A stretch of DNA of 64,000 nucleotides from Gimesia benthica. GTDB taxonomy: Bacteria > Planctomycetota > Planctomycetia > Planctomycetales > Planctomycetaceae. Below the pieces are notes generated by a model that did no database searches, had not been told where the DNA came from, and saw only the letters and a program-made list of their open reading frames with translations. The position numbers and the translations under genes were made by a program. Of the stretch, positions 7,056 through 19,528 are shown in pieces (position 1 is the first letter of the stretch; each line of letters begins with the position of its first letter). The stretch spans positions 2,756,001 through 2,820,000 of the forward strand of contig NZ_CP043930.1 of the NCBI RefSeq assembly GCF_009720525.1. The letters run 5' to 3'.

Positions 7056-9962
7056 TCAGTCGACATACAGGAATCCGTTACTGCTGAGCAGTGCCTGGCA
7101 GAAGGTTGCCAGTGCCAGCTGTTCCGGAGTTTTGCCTGCACTGTTTTTCTTATCAAACTGAGGAATCTGTGAATCGATGAACGCGATTGACTGTTTAATT
7201 TCTTCGGCCGTCGGTTCTTTACCGTAGGCCAGCATCCAGGCCAGTTTGACCTGTTCCGCTTTGTTGTCGGCCCGTTCTTTCTGCAGACGTTCTGCGAAAT
7301 ACTCGGCATGTTCCACCATGAAGCCACTGTTCATCATCAACAGTGACTGTGGAGCCACGGTGGATGAGGATCGTTTTTCACAGTTGGGCTCCATCTTGGG
7401 AGCATCGAACATATCCAGTACCGCCAGCGGTTTACTGCGGCTGACCGCGACATAGATGCTGCGGCGGAACTGGCGATCATCCATCTTGATATTCTTACCC
7501 TGACGACCGGCAGAATCGACATTGGAGATGCCAACCACGATCTGGCCGACTTCGTCTTCTTTGACGGGAACCGGAGTACCATACAGGTCGTTCTTCAGTT
7601 TACCGGTCACGGCGATGATGGAATCGCGAATCGTTTCCGCTTCGAGACGACGGACCGGCATATGACCGTAGAGCAGGTTGTCTGGATCGACGACATCATA
7701 TTCGTCGGATCGTTGTGAACTCTGCATGTAAGCGGTAGAGGTCATCATCATCTTGTGCAGACGTTTAATTTTCCACCCGTTGGAAACGAAATCGTGAGCC
7801 AGCCAGTCCAGCAGTTCACTGTGGGTCGGCGGAATGCCCAGCTTACCGAAGTCGGTTGGAGAAGCCACGATCCCTTTCCCGAAGTGATGCAGCCAGAGAC
7901 GATTCACGAACACACGTGCCGTCAGCGGATGCTCTCCGTTCGTGATGTACTTCGCGTACGCCAGGCGACGCCCGGTTGTGGGAATGTCTTTGTTCTGAAC
8001 CGGAATTTCTACCTGCTGGTTCAGACTGGTTTTGACGACTGACAGGCCTGCAGGTTCCAGTTCATGTTTGGGTTGTTCAAAGTCACCCCGATTGAAGAAA
8101 AAGGTTTTTGGTACTTTCCCCGGGACTTCAGTGAGAACACGAATGAATTCTTCCTGCGGTTTTTTCTCGCGGATCTTAGCCGCTTTGTCACTGTATTCCT
8201 TGAGGATCGCCGTGGTCTTCAGATCGTTAAACCGTTTGGCTTCGTCTTTGAAGTGCTGTACCTGCGCAGCTCCTTCAGGATCGAAATCCTTCAGATTCGT
8301 GGTCGAAACCAGGAGACCAGGGAACTCTTCGATAATTTTCTTCTCATCTTCAGTCCGCTTTTTCGCGTCGGCTTTCTGTGCAGCCAAAGCCAGTGCTTTG
8401 CGGTCTTCCGGAATTTTGGCCAGCGTTTCTGTTTTGACTTTTTCGACCAGGTCGCGCGCCAGTTCCTTGGATTTCTGAGTTGCTTTGCTGGACTGCTCAT
8501 ACAGAGTCCGGTCGTAGAGATACAACGAACCTGCAGAGAGACGGTTAATACGGGGATAGTCCTTCAGCAGGGCCACCTGTTCCTTGGTCCGATCTTTACC
8601 GGCCGTTTTATAAGCTTTGCGGGCGGCTTCCCGCTTCTCTTCAGGAACGTCCAGCAGTTCACGCTCGAGAGTACGGTCGATGAACTTGTTGACCAGTTCG
8701 GTTCGTTCCGCGAGAACTTTCTGGGCTTCTTTTTCCAGCTCGTTCGCTTTCTGGCGATCGGCGTCCGACATGATCGAAATCCGACGTCCGGCGGGGGTCC
8801 GCCAGTTTTTCCAGTCGAGGGCCGGTTCGAAAATGGCACGGAAACGATAGTAATCGTTTTGTGGAATCGGGTCGTATTTGTGATCGTGGCACTGGGCACA
8901 CGCGACAGTCATACCCAGGATGGAAGACGAAACAATGTCCACGGTGTCTGTCACAACCTGGTTTTTCGCGACTTCCTTTTCAGCAGGGTTACTGCCGGTT
9001 CCATCCGGGGCCATCCGCAGAAAACCGGTGGCGACCAGCTTCTGCATGTCTTCCGGACTCAACTTGTGATAAGGCGGCTTGACCATTTCATCGCCGGCCA
9101 ACTGTTCCTGCAGGAACTGATCGTAGGGCTTATCCTCGTTGAACGACTTGATGACATAATCGCGGTAGCGGAAGGCCCAGGGGCGTTCCTGGTCTTTGTT
9201 GTTGTAGCCTTCGGAGTCAGCATAACCGGCGACGTCCAGCCAGTGACGTCCCCAGCGTTCTCCGTAATGCGGCGAAGCGAGCAGACGGTCGATCAGTTTT
9301 TCGTAGGCGTCCGGACTCTTGTCATCCAGAAACTGCTTCAGTTCTTCTGGAGTGGGAGGCAGGCCAATCAGATCGTAAAACGCACGTCGTGCCAGCGTTG
9401 CTTTCGCTGCTTCCGCCGTGAAGGTCAGATCCTTTTCTTCCAGTTTGGACAGCAGGAACGCATCGATTGGCTGGCGGACCAGTTTGGGTTGTTTTACCTG
9501 TGGTACGGGAGGATTCTTAACAGGCTGGAATGACCAGAAAGCCAGGTCGTCAGGAGCGATATAATCATCGCCGATTTTTTCCGGTTCGGGACGCAGCGTA
9601 TGCGCGCCTTGATCGACCCACTGTTTGAGAATCGCAAGCTCCTCGTCAGACATGTGCTTGCCTTCGGGAGGCATCTCCTTGGCTTCGATGCGGGCGATCA
9701 GTTCGCTCTCGCCACTGTTGCCCGGCACGATGGAGGGACCGCTGTCGCCCCCTTTGACCATGAACCGCTTGAGTCGGAGATCGAGACTGCCTTCCATCTC
9801 GCCATTTTCGCCATGGCAGTGCAGACAGTGGACTTTGAGGATCTTGCGCACATCGTTCTCAAAGGAGAGCGTATCCGTTTTTTTCTCAGACTCAGCGGCC
9901 TGAGTTGAAGTCAGACAGACGGATGCAGAAAACAGAGACGCCAGGAAAAGTCGACCGATCAT
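7056..9962 (-). CDS. PSCyt1/DUF1549/DUF1553 cytochrome c domain protein
   Basis: 968 residues with a signal peptide (residues 1-22). Domains in order: a planctomycete cytochrome c module with heme motif CLHCH at 46-50 and the typical EAKEMPPEGKHMSDEE segment; DUF1549 (about 160-380), which contains a second CxxCH (CAQCH, 355-359); a charged, probably coiled-coil region (about 390-620); and DUF1553 (about 670-968), ending in SSNGFLYVD. The protein is predicted to be exported and to bind covalent heme. Its substrate is not known. ATG 9962 is the first in frame. It is the first gene of a two-gene unit with the DUF1501 gene at 5512-6975. Compared with the paralogue at 11774-15001, it lacks the LamG-like insertion near the C-terminus. 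Confidence 0.92.
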   Translation of the reverse strand: MIGRLFLASLFSASVCLTSTQAAESEKKTDTLSFENDVRKILKVHCLHCHGENGEMEGSLDLRLKRFMVKGGDSGPSIVPGNSGESELIARIEAKEMPPEGKHMSDEELAILKQWVDQGAHTLRPEPEKIGDDYIAPDDLAFWSFQPVKNPPVPQVKQPKLVRQPIDAFLLSKLEEKDLTFTAEAAKATLARRAFYDLIGLPPTPEELKQFLDDKSPDAYEKLIDRLLASPHYGERWGRHWLDVAGYADSEGYNNKDQERPWAFRYRDYVIKSFNEDKPYDQFLQEQLAGDEMVKPPYHKLSPEDMQKLVATGFLRMAPDGTGSNPAEKEVAKNQVVTDTVDIVSSSILGMTVACAQCHDHKYDPIPQNDYYRFRAIFEPALDWKNWRTPAGRRISIMSDADRQKANELEKEAQKVLAERTELVNKFIDRTLERELLDVPEEKREAARKAYKTAGKDRTKEQVALLKDYPRINRLSAGSLYLYDRTLYEQSSKATQKSKELARDLVEKVKTETLAKIPEDRKALALAAQKADAKKRTEDEKKIIEEFPGLLVSTTNLKDFDPEGAAQVQHFKDEAKRFNDLKTTAILKEYSDKAAKIREKKPQEEFIRVLTEVPGKVPKTFFFNRGDFEQPKHELEPAGLSVVKTSLNQQVEIPVQNKDIPTTGRRLAYAKYITNGEHPLTARVFVNRLWLHHFGKGIVASPTDFGKLGIPPTHSELLDWLAHDFVSNGWKIKRLHKMMMTSTAYMQSSQRSDEYDVVDPDNLLYGHMPVRRLEAETIRDSIIAVTGKLKNDLYGTPVPVKEDEVGQIVVGISNVDSAGRQGKNIKMDDRQFRRSIYVAVSRSKPLAVLDMFDAPKMEPNCEKRSSSTVAPQSLLMMNSGFMVEHAEYFAERLQKERADNKAEQVKLAWMLAYGKEPTAEEIKQSIAFIDSQIPQFDKKNSAGKTPEQLALATFCQALLSSNGFLYVD

Positions 9963-10167
9963 AGAAGAAGACTCTCGTGGTAAGGTTTATGGTGAGGGCT
10001 ACCCGGCGGAAACAGGCAGTCTAAATGGAGGGCTCATGAGCAGCTCAAAGTCGAATAATAACTAAAAGTTGCTTATATATTATGATATCGGTTTTACCCC
10101 GAAGTGCAAGAGAGGATTTTCAAACGGGTTGGATTAATCAGAAACGGTAAAAAGATCCGGGTTACAT

Positions 10168-10211
10168 AAAAAAGAGCGGTTTGGTGACCTTTGACAGCAC
10201 GCAAACCGCTC
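10168..10211 (-). terminator. Rho-independent terminator of the sigma/FecR/DUF1553/DUF1501 operon
   Basis: A 10-bp perfect stem (10174-10183 with 10202-10211), 18-nt loop, and on the - strand a run of six T (10168-10173). It lies 44 bp past the DUF1501 stop and should close the 7-kb - strand operon. The rest of 9963-10254 holds the upstream region of the 7056-9962 gene and no gene that I can see. Confidence 0.85.
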
Positions 10212-10254
10212 ATCTATTCGTAAAGCATTATTTTAAATATACTTACACAATCTA

Positions 10255-11709
10255 CTAGCCAGTCACCAGTTTTTCCATGAATTCCCCTTCGTTCAGCGTG
10301 GGGCGTTCCGGACTTCCCTTGTGGCGATATTCCAGCTTCATGTTACTCAGACCGAGCAGGTGATAAATGCTGGTGTGAATGTCTTTCACATGCATCCGGT
10401 CTTCGACGGCATAGAGGCCCAGTTCGTCGGTCCCGCCGATCGTCTGGCCCCCTTTCACACCGCCACCGGCCATGAACATGGTAAAGCCGGTCGGGTTATG
10501 ATCGCGGCCATCCCCTTTTTCACTCATCGGGGTTCGGCCAAATTCTCCGCCCCAGACGACGAGAGTCGAATCGAGCAAACCACGCTGCTTGAGGTCCTTC
10601 AACAAGCCGGCAACACATTTATCCATGCCGCGACAGAGTGCCGAATGACGTTTTTCAATGCCGGAGTGTGAATCCCACTTACTACCAGCACCATTGTAGA
10701 GCTGCACGAAGCGGACGCCCCGTTCGACCAGGCGGCGGGCCAGCAGACAGTTGGTGCCGTAGACCTGGGTCTCTTTCTCGTCCATCCCGTACATTTCCCG
10801 GGTCGCCTGGGTTTCCTGTGTCAGGTCGACAGCCTCGGGAGCAGCAGCCTGCATACGGAACGCCAGCTCGTAGGATTCAATTCGAGCATCCAGTTCAGAC
10901 TGCTGTTTGCGTGACGCAGCGTGCCGCTCATTCAGCTTGGCAAGCAGATCGAGTTTGCCAGACTCCTGAGTGACAAACACATCATCAGGACGGTACAGAT
11001 TGGAGATAGGTTCCTTACCTGTATTCAAGCGGGTTCCCTGGTATACGGCGGGAATGAAAGCCGTTCCCCAGTTACGCGGACCATTGACCACCGTACCGTT
11101 GTTGTCCTGAATGACGACGAAGGCGGGGAGACTTTCGTTTTCTGTTCCCAGTCCATAGGTCACCCAGCTCCCCAGTGAGGGACGGCCGGCGAGCGGGATG
11201 CAGGTATTCATCTGGCAGACACCACCGGCGTGGTTAATCCCGTTGGTCCAGCAGCCGCGTACGACAGCGATGTCATCTACGCAGGTTGCAATGTTCGGCA
11301 GCCAGTCAGAAACCCAGGTACCGGCTTCGCCGTGCTGTTTCCATTTGCGTTTGGAAGCCAGCAGGGGGGCGTTGATTTCGCCCATCGCTGTAATCGGCTT
11401 CTCGAAACTGTCGGGCAGCGGTTTGCCAGCCAGCTTCTGCAGTGCCGGCTTGGGATCGAACATGTCGATGTGGCTCGGGCCGCCTTCCATGAACAGGAAG
11501 ATCACACTTTTTGCTGTTGCCGGGAAGTGCGTCTGCTTGGCTGACAGAGGTGAAAATGATTGCGTAGGCTTCTTTGGTTTCGTCTTTGCAGCTGCTTCGG
11601 CCTGCTGTGCGAGCATGGCGTTCAAAGCGATCCCACCGAAGCCGGCTCCAGCCTGCATGAGGAGCTGACGACGATTGACGACAGTATTGATGTCCTGATA
11701 TTGATTCAT
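10255..11709 (-). CDS. DUF1501 family protein, second copy
   Basis: 484 residues from ATG 11709, which has GGAAAG about 8 nt upstream. An in-frame TTG 18 nt earlier is less likely. The N-terminus has NRRQLLMQAGAGFGG, a Tat-like signal, followed by an Ala-rich cleavage region. DUF1501 landmarks are FLFMEGGPSHIDMFDPKP, GSWVTYGLGTEN, RRLVERGVRFVQLYNG, VWGGEFGRTP and DHNPTGFTMFMAGGG. It is clearly paralogous to the protein at 5512-6975 but has diverged, with different inserts in the middle. It follows the DUF1553 protein at 11774-15001 by 64 bp and is the last gene of the sigma/FecR-led operon, before the terminator at 10168-10211. Confidence 0.9.
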   Translation of the reverse strand: MNQYQDINTVVNRRQLLMQAGAGFGGIALNAMLAQQAEAAAKTKPKKPTQSFSPLSAKQTHFPATAKSVIFLFMEGGPSHIDMFDPKPALQKLAGKPLPDSFEKPITAMGEINAPLLASKRKWKQHGEAGTWVSDWLPNIATCVDDIAVVRGCWTNGINHAGGVCQMNTCIPLAGRPSLGSWVTYGLGTENESLPAFVVIQDNNGTVVNGPRNWGTAFIPAVYQGTRLNTGKEPISNLYRPDDVFVTQESGKLDLLAKLNERHAASRKQQSELDARIESYELAFRMQAAAPEAVDLTQETQATREMYGMDEKETQVYGTNCLLARRLVERGVRFVQLYNGAGSKWDSHSGIEKRHSALCRGMDKCVAGLLKDLKQRGLLDSTLVVWGGEFGRTPMSEKGDGRDHNPTGFTMFMAGGGVKGGQTIGGTDELGLYAVEDRMHVKDIHTSIYHLLGLSNMKLEYRHKGSPERPTLNEGEFMEKLVTG

Positions 11710-11773
11710 GAGATTATCTTTCCGCAAAAGCGTTTAATGATCACGGGTGTTTGATGGCGTTTCTGTCTGATCC

Positions 11774-15001
<3,228 letters not shown>

Positions 15002-15050
15002 GAATTTAGTCTCTTTCATTTAGCGACGCTGAAAATAAAAGGGTATCTAT

Positions 15051-15098
15051 CTTCTGAACGTACTCGAATATATTCTTCTGAACGTACTCGAATATATT
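15051..15098. repeat. Perfect 2 x 24-bp tandem repeat before a DUF1553 gene
   Basis: The 24-bp unit at 15051-15074 is repeated exactly at 15075-15098. It includes CTTCTGAACGTACTCG followed by AATATATT. It lies in the 114-bp gap between the FecR-like gene and the DUF1553 gene, so it could be a duplicated regulator site, an internal promoter part or a replication-slippage product. Confidence 0.85.
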
Positions 15099-15115
15099 GT
15101 TATGCAGTAATGCAG

Positions 15116-16828
15116 TTATTTTTCAGTGGTATGTTTCAACGGAGGGAACCCGGCAATAAAGACCGGATCGACAATGTCCTGGTTGTCGAGGGCATCCTGG
15201 AGGAAGATTCCATCGACAGTCTGGCCTTCCGGGACTCCCAGGTCGGACAGATCAATGCCTACAGCCAGAGCTTTCGCGCCGACTACATGCCAGTTACCAC
15301 CATTGCCGATGGCTGATTCCAGTTCGCTGATCGATTGAATTGCATCCTGCTGACTCTTGTTCTTCTGCTGGAAAATATGCAGCCAGAATTTCTCGAGCAG
15401 CTGTGCTTCTGGAGAAGCCAGATCGATATCAAACTGTTCAACTTTGTGTGTTTTCAGTTTTGAGGAAAAGGGGAGCGGTGTGACATAAAAGGCATCGCCA
15501 GTGGTGCTATGCACGATGACCTGCAGATCGAACAGCACGATATCCGGACCGGCGTCGTTGACGATCGGCTGATGGAAACGAACTGCCATACCTGGTGTAT
15601 TTGGTTGACTGGGATCATTGACCGGATTCATCACCGGTGGAGTTGTCAGGGGACTGGTAGCCCCACCCGGATTGACAACGCCTGTCAACAGACAGTGATC
15701 CTGATCGAGCAGATGACGACGAAGCGTTTCTGAATGATCGTCGTTACCCGGATCGACGCCGTCATTCCGGGTCAGGAATGATCTCCCGGTGTAGTGTGTC
15801 AGCTCGACGCCAATCAGGTCTTCTATTTCGTATTGATATTGTTTTCCACCGCGCTGCACAGTCACGCATTTCAGGTCCTGGGCACGGTTACTGGGTCCCC
15901 TGGATGTCGTATAAGTCACGATCCGGTCGGGCAGCTGGGAAACGTACTGGCTCTTGTCGAAGGGAATTTCGTCTACAACCAGACCGTTGTTGGTAGTCAG
16001 CCGCTGCGCCATGCCCCGGGTCAGACGTTTGGGAGGAATTTCGCAGGACGGGTCCAGCTTGACGGGCCGGACATCGGTTTCCCCTTCAATCACCTGCACG
16101 TCGGTGATACCTGCTTCTGAAACATTCACCGAGAAGCGGGTGCCGTAATCGACAACGTTGGAGAGCGGGGTTTCGACGGTAAAGCCTTCTGCTCCATCGG
16201 GAGCATAAACCGAACAGGCACCGTAGCGTACCGCCAGATGCTCGCAGCCCTGGCTCTCAAAGACAGCAGGACCGGTCAAAATCACTTCCGCACCGTTGGC
16301 AAAAATCAGCTGCAGTTGACCGGCCGAAATCGCATATTCCTGACCTTCCTCGATCGGGGAACCGACTTTCAGCAGCGGTGCACCTTCTGCAAAACGGACT
16401 GCTGCGGTCTGGGAAACTTTCGCGAGCGGTGATTCGTCCAGAGCAGGAATAGCGGGCCCCACCTGACTGAGCAGAGCGGGTACCTGTGGCTGACTTAGAG
16501 CGACGAAACTGACGATGACTGTCACACAGATCAATGCGCTCATCAGCAACAGAACCTGGGACGTTTTCCAGACATTCTCGGGCAGCGTATTTGTCTGACT
16601 GGCGGGAGAAATATGCGGTTGAAATTCAAAGTCCGCGTCAGTCTGCTCGTCGTGCAGACGATCGAGATTCAGGTGCAGGTCCAGATAGTTGAAATACTTT
16701 TTCCGGGCATCGGCATCGGTAGCCAGAATCTCTTCAAGCTGCTGGTGCTGCTCGGGCGTGATGCTTTCATTGCACAGTGCACCAAACAGCTCATACAGGA
16801 TTTCGTTATGCTGATTGTTCTGGCTCAT
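15116..16828 (-). CDS. FecR-like transmembrane regulator (putative anti-sigma factor)
   Basis: 570 residues. The N-terminal 80 residues are polar and helical (YELFGALCNESITPEQHQQL), like the cytoplasmic anti-sigma part of FecR-type regulators. A single membrane segment follows (about 88-111). The outer part contains a FecR-like beta domain (about 170-270) with GQLQLIFANGAEVILTGPA, VETPLSNVVDYGTRFSVNV and VQVIEGETDVRP. The C-terminal 250 residues are of unknown type. Its ATG overlaps the sigma factor stop by 4 nt (ATGA, 16825-16828), a strong sign of coupled translation. Known systems of this kind hold the sigma factor inactive until a signal arrives. Whether this one senses a substrate of the downstream DUF1553/DUF1501 proteins is inference. 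Confidence 0.85.
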   Translation of the reverse strand: MSQNNQHNEILYELFGALCNESITPEQHQQLEEILATDADARKKYFNYLDLHLNLDRLHDEQTDADFEFQPHISPASQTNTLPENVWKTSQVLLLMSALICVTVIVSFVALSQPQVPALLSQVGPAIPALDESPLAKVSQTAAVRFAEGAPLLKVGSPIEEGQEYAISAGQLQLIFANGAEVILTGPAVFESQGCEHLAVRYGACSVYAPDGAEGFTVETPLSNVVDYGTRFSVNVSEAGITDVQVIEGETDVRPVKLDPSCEIPPKRLTRGMAQRLTTNNGLVVDEIPFDKSQYVSQLPDRIVTYTTSRGPSNRAQDLKCVTVQRGGKQYQYEIEDLIGVELTHYTGRSFLTRNDGVDPGNDDHSETLRRHLLDQDHCLLTGVVNPGGATSPLTTPPVMNPVNDPSQPNTPGMAVRFHQPIVNDAGPDIVLFDLQVIVHSTTGDAFYVTPLPFSSKLKTHKVEQFDIDLASPEAQLLEKFWLHIFQQKNKSQQDAIQSISELESAIGNGGNWHVVGAKALAVGIDLSDLGVPEGQTVDGIFLQDALDNQDIVDPVFIAGFPPLKHTTEK

Positions 16829-17400
16829 TTTCCCTCTCCTGTATATGACAACGTGCGTTCAATACAGTGAGTTAACTGACGGCGGATCTGATTCAGTCTG
16901 TTATATAACGTCTGAATGGCCGCTCCTGCGGCGTCCGCCAGTTCCTTGACAGGAGTCTGCTCACGATAGACCTGATTAATCAGTTCCCGGTCTTTATCTT
17001 TTAATTTCTTGATACATTCCTGCAACGTGCTGGCTCGTTGATCGAGTTTCAGCTGAGGAATCCCGGCCCGCTCGTCAGCAAGCTGTTCAATCACATCTTC
17101 CCGGAACTGCAGTCGTTTGCGTTGTGCCACCCTGATGAAGTTCTTGACCTCATAAAAGGCAACGCCACAGGCCCAGGAAAAAAAACTGCTCGACTCATCG
17201 TATTCGGGGAACTTCTTCCAGAGGATCAGACTGGTCCGCTGAAAAACGTCCTCAGCGTCATCCCTGTGAGGCAGCAGAGAAAAAATATACGAATAGATCT
17301 GGTTCCGATGCTGGGTAAATACATGCAAAAATTTCACATGCAAATCGCCGGAGATGTCAGTCGGGTGCTGTTCATTATCCATCGGAACGATTTCATTCAT
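16825..17400 (-). CDS. ECF-type sigma-70 factor
   Basis: About 191 residues from ATG 17400. ATG 17382 and TTG 17442 are alternatives, and none has a clear Shine-Dalgarno site. Sigma region 2 is visible in IYSYIFSLLPHRDDAEDVFQ and in SFFSWACGVAFYEVKNFIR. Region 4 is a helix-turn-helix-like segment near the end (LIKQ-type VYREQTPVKELADAAG, then IQTLYNRLNQIRRQL). The protein matches the planctomycete/verrucomicrobial ECF group that is commonly found with FecR-like proteins. It is the first gene of the operon sigma, FecR, DUF1553-LamG, DUF1501. It probably directs RNA polymerase to its own operon and possibly other sites, but I could not identify a matching promoter pair by eye. Confidence 0.88.
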   Translation of the reverse strand: MNEIVPMDNEQHPTDISGDLHVKFLHVFTQHRNQIYSYIFSLLPHRDDAEDVFQRTSLILWKKFPEYDESSSFFSWACGVAFYEVKNFIRVAQRKRLQFREDVIEQLADERAGIPQLKLDQRASTLQECIKKLKDKDRELINQVYREQTPVKELADAAGAAIQTLYNRLNQIRRQLTHCIERTLSYTGEGK

Positions 17401-17808
17401 ATTGTTGATTAATACGATACTGATTCGCGACCTGCTTTTCAAAAAGAAAGTCGCCTTATTAAGCTATCGTACACATAAAGAGCGACTTACCCCATCAATT
17501 GGGCAATATTGATATAGATCGGAATTTTTCAAGGCTTAAACCCCGCGACTGCACGCCCGCCCACTGCCCCTGCCGGCAAAATATGAGATATTTGTCAAAT
17601 TTCAAAAAATATTCCGGTAAATCAACGTATTCACATACGAGTGCTTTACTGGGGCTCCTTGTTTGTTTTCTATTGCGACAAGGTCTGGTGAAGCCTTTCT
17701 ATTTCGCCCCTCTTTACGTACTACGTTTCTCTGGAATCATTATTTTTCATTTGCTCCAGCTGAACAAACTATTTCCTCATAACCAGTTAAGAATACAGGA
17801 ACGACTCA
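17401..17808. promoter_or_regulatory. Divergent intergenic region between sigma operon and DUF1559 gene
   Basis: 408 bp that must hold promoters for both the - strand sigma operon and the + strand pseudopilin gene. An imperfect inverted repeat with GTCGC near 17451 and GCGAC near 17483 is visible. The right part is AT-rich. AGGAAC about 9 nt before 17809 is the ribosome site for the DUF1559 gene. No gene is evident. Confidence 0.45.
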
Positions 17809-18813
<1,005 letters not shown>

Positions 18814-18847
18814 ACGAAGCGGTCGTCCAGAGTGAATCTGTTTTCTT

Positions 18848-18882
18848 GAGAGACAAGCGGCCAATGCTGCTGCTTGTCTCTC
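18848..18882 (+). terminator. Rho-independent terminator after DUF1559 gene
   Basis: An 11-bp perfect stem (18848-18858 with 18872-18882) with a 13-nt loop, followed by TTATTTT. It lies 34 bp after the pseudopilin stop and 125 bp before the lipoprotein gene, so the two genes may be separately expressed or joined only by read-through. Confidence 0.85.
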
Positions 18883-19006
18883 TTATTTTGGATTACGCCT
18901 CTCTGCGCTGGGTTGAGATTCCACAAGCCCTGCCCTAAGATCGTCCTTTGCTTTTTCCCATACTTACCCGGCGAATCGTCGTCGAAACGCGCTCAGGAGA
19001 TGATGA

Positions 19007-19444
19007 ATGAAATCGACAGGTACACCAGCCTGGTTCTTATTGTTTTGTGCCCTGTGTCTGCCGCTGGTCGGCTGTGGTGGTGCCCCGACTGACCAGCCCG
19101 ACCTGGGAACCGTCACCGGGACTGTCACCATGAATGGACAACCACTGACCGACGTGATGGTGGTATTCAGCCCCGAAAATGGTCGCTCTTCCATGGGCGT
19201 AACCGACGCCGAAGGAAACTACGAACTGGAATACGTGGGCGACACCAAGGGAGCCAAGATTGGCCAGCACAAAGTGAGTATCACAACAGCCCAGACCGAC
19301 AGCGATTCTGAAGAATCCGGCGGCGAAGAGAGTGGCGCTCCGGCGAAAGAAACGATTCCTCCCATGTATAATTCACAAACCACTCTGACCGAAGAGGTCA
19401 AACCGGGGGAGAACATCATCAACTTTACGCTCAGCACTGAATAA
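19007..19444 (+). CDS. Small lipoprotein with carboxypeptidase regulatory-like (transthyretin-like) domain
   Basis: 145 residues. The signal peptide ends in LVGC, a lipobox with Cys about residue 23. The rest is a compact beta-sandwich pattern: GTVTGTVTMNGQPLTDVMVVF, then GVTDAEGNYELEY, GQHKVSITT and a closing NIINFTLS strand. A Ser/Glu-rich loop (SDSEESGGEESG) is inserted before the last strands. AGGAG lies just upstream of ATG 19007. Such lipoproteins typically follow a DUF1559 gene in planctomycetes, and they probably sit in the envelope. No enzymatic residues are visible. Confidence 0.85.
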   Translation: MKSTGTPAWFLLFCALCLPLVGCGGAPTDQPDLGTVTGTVTMNGQPLTDVMVVFSPENGRSSMGVTDAEGNYELEYVGDTKGAKIGQHKVSITTAQTDSDSEESGGEESGAPAKETIPPMYNSQTTLTEEVKPGENIINFTLSTE

Positions 19445-19470
19445 TTCCACCCGCTGACCACAAAACATCA

Positions 19471-19507
19471 ACGCCCCTGAATTCCATGGAATCAGGGGCG
19501 TTTTTTA
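19471..19507 (+). terminator. Rho-independent terminator between converging genes
   Basis: A 10-bp stem (19471-19480 with 19492-19501) whose loop can itself pair (TTCCATGGAA), followed by six or more T on the + strand. It serves the lipoprotein gene and could also stop the converging heme-protein gene, though the T-tract is weak on that side. Confidence 0.88.
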
Positions 19508-19528
19508 TGGTGTTTCAGTGTTGTCTTC

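Noticed and set aside
8064..9533. A 489-codon open frame on the + strand
   Set aside because: It lies entirely inside the DUF1549/DUF1553 gene on the other strand, has Phe/Arg-rich composition with no family motif, and is an antisense shadow.
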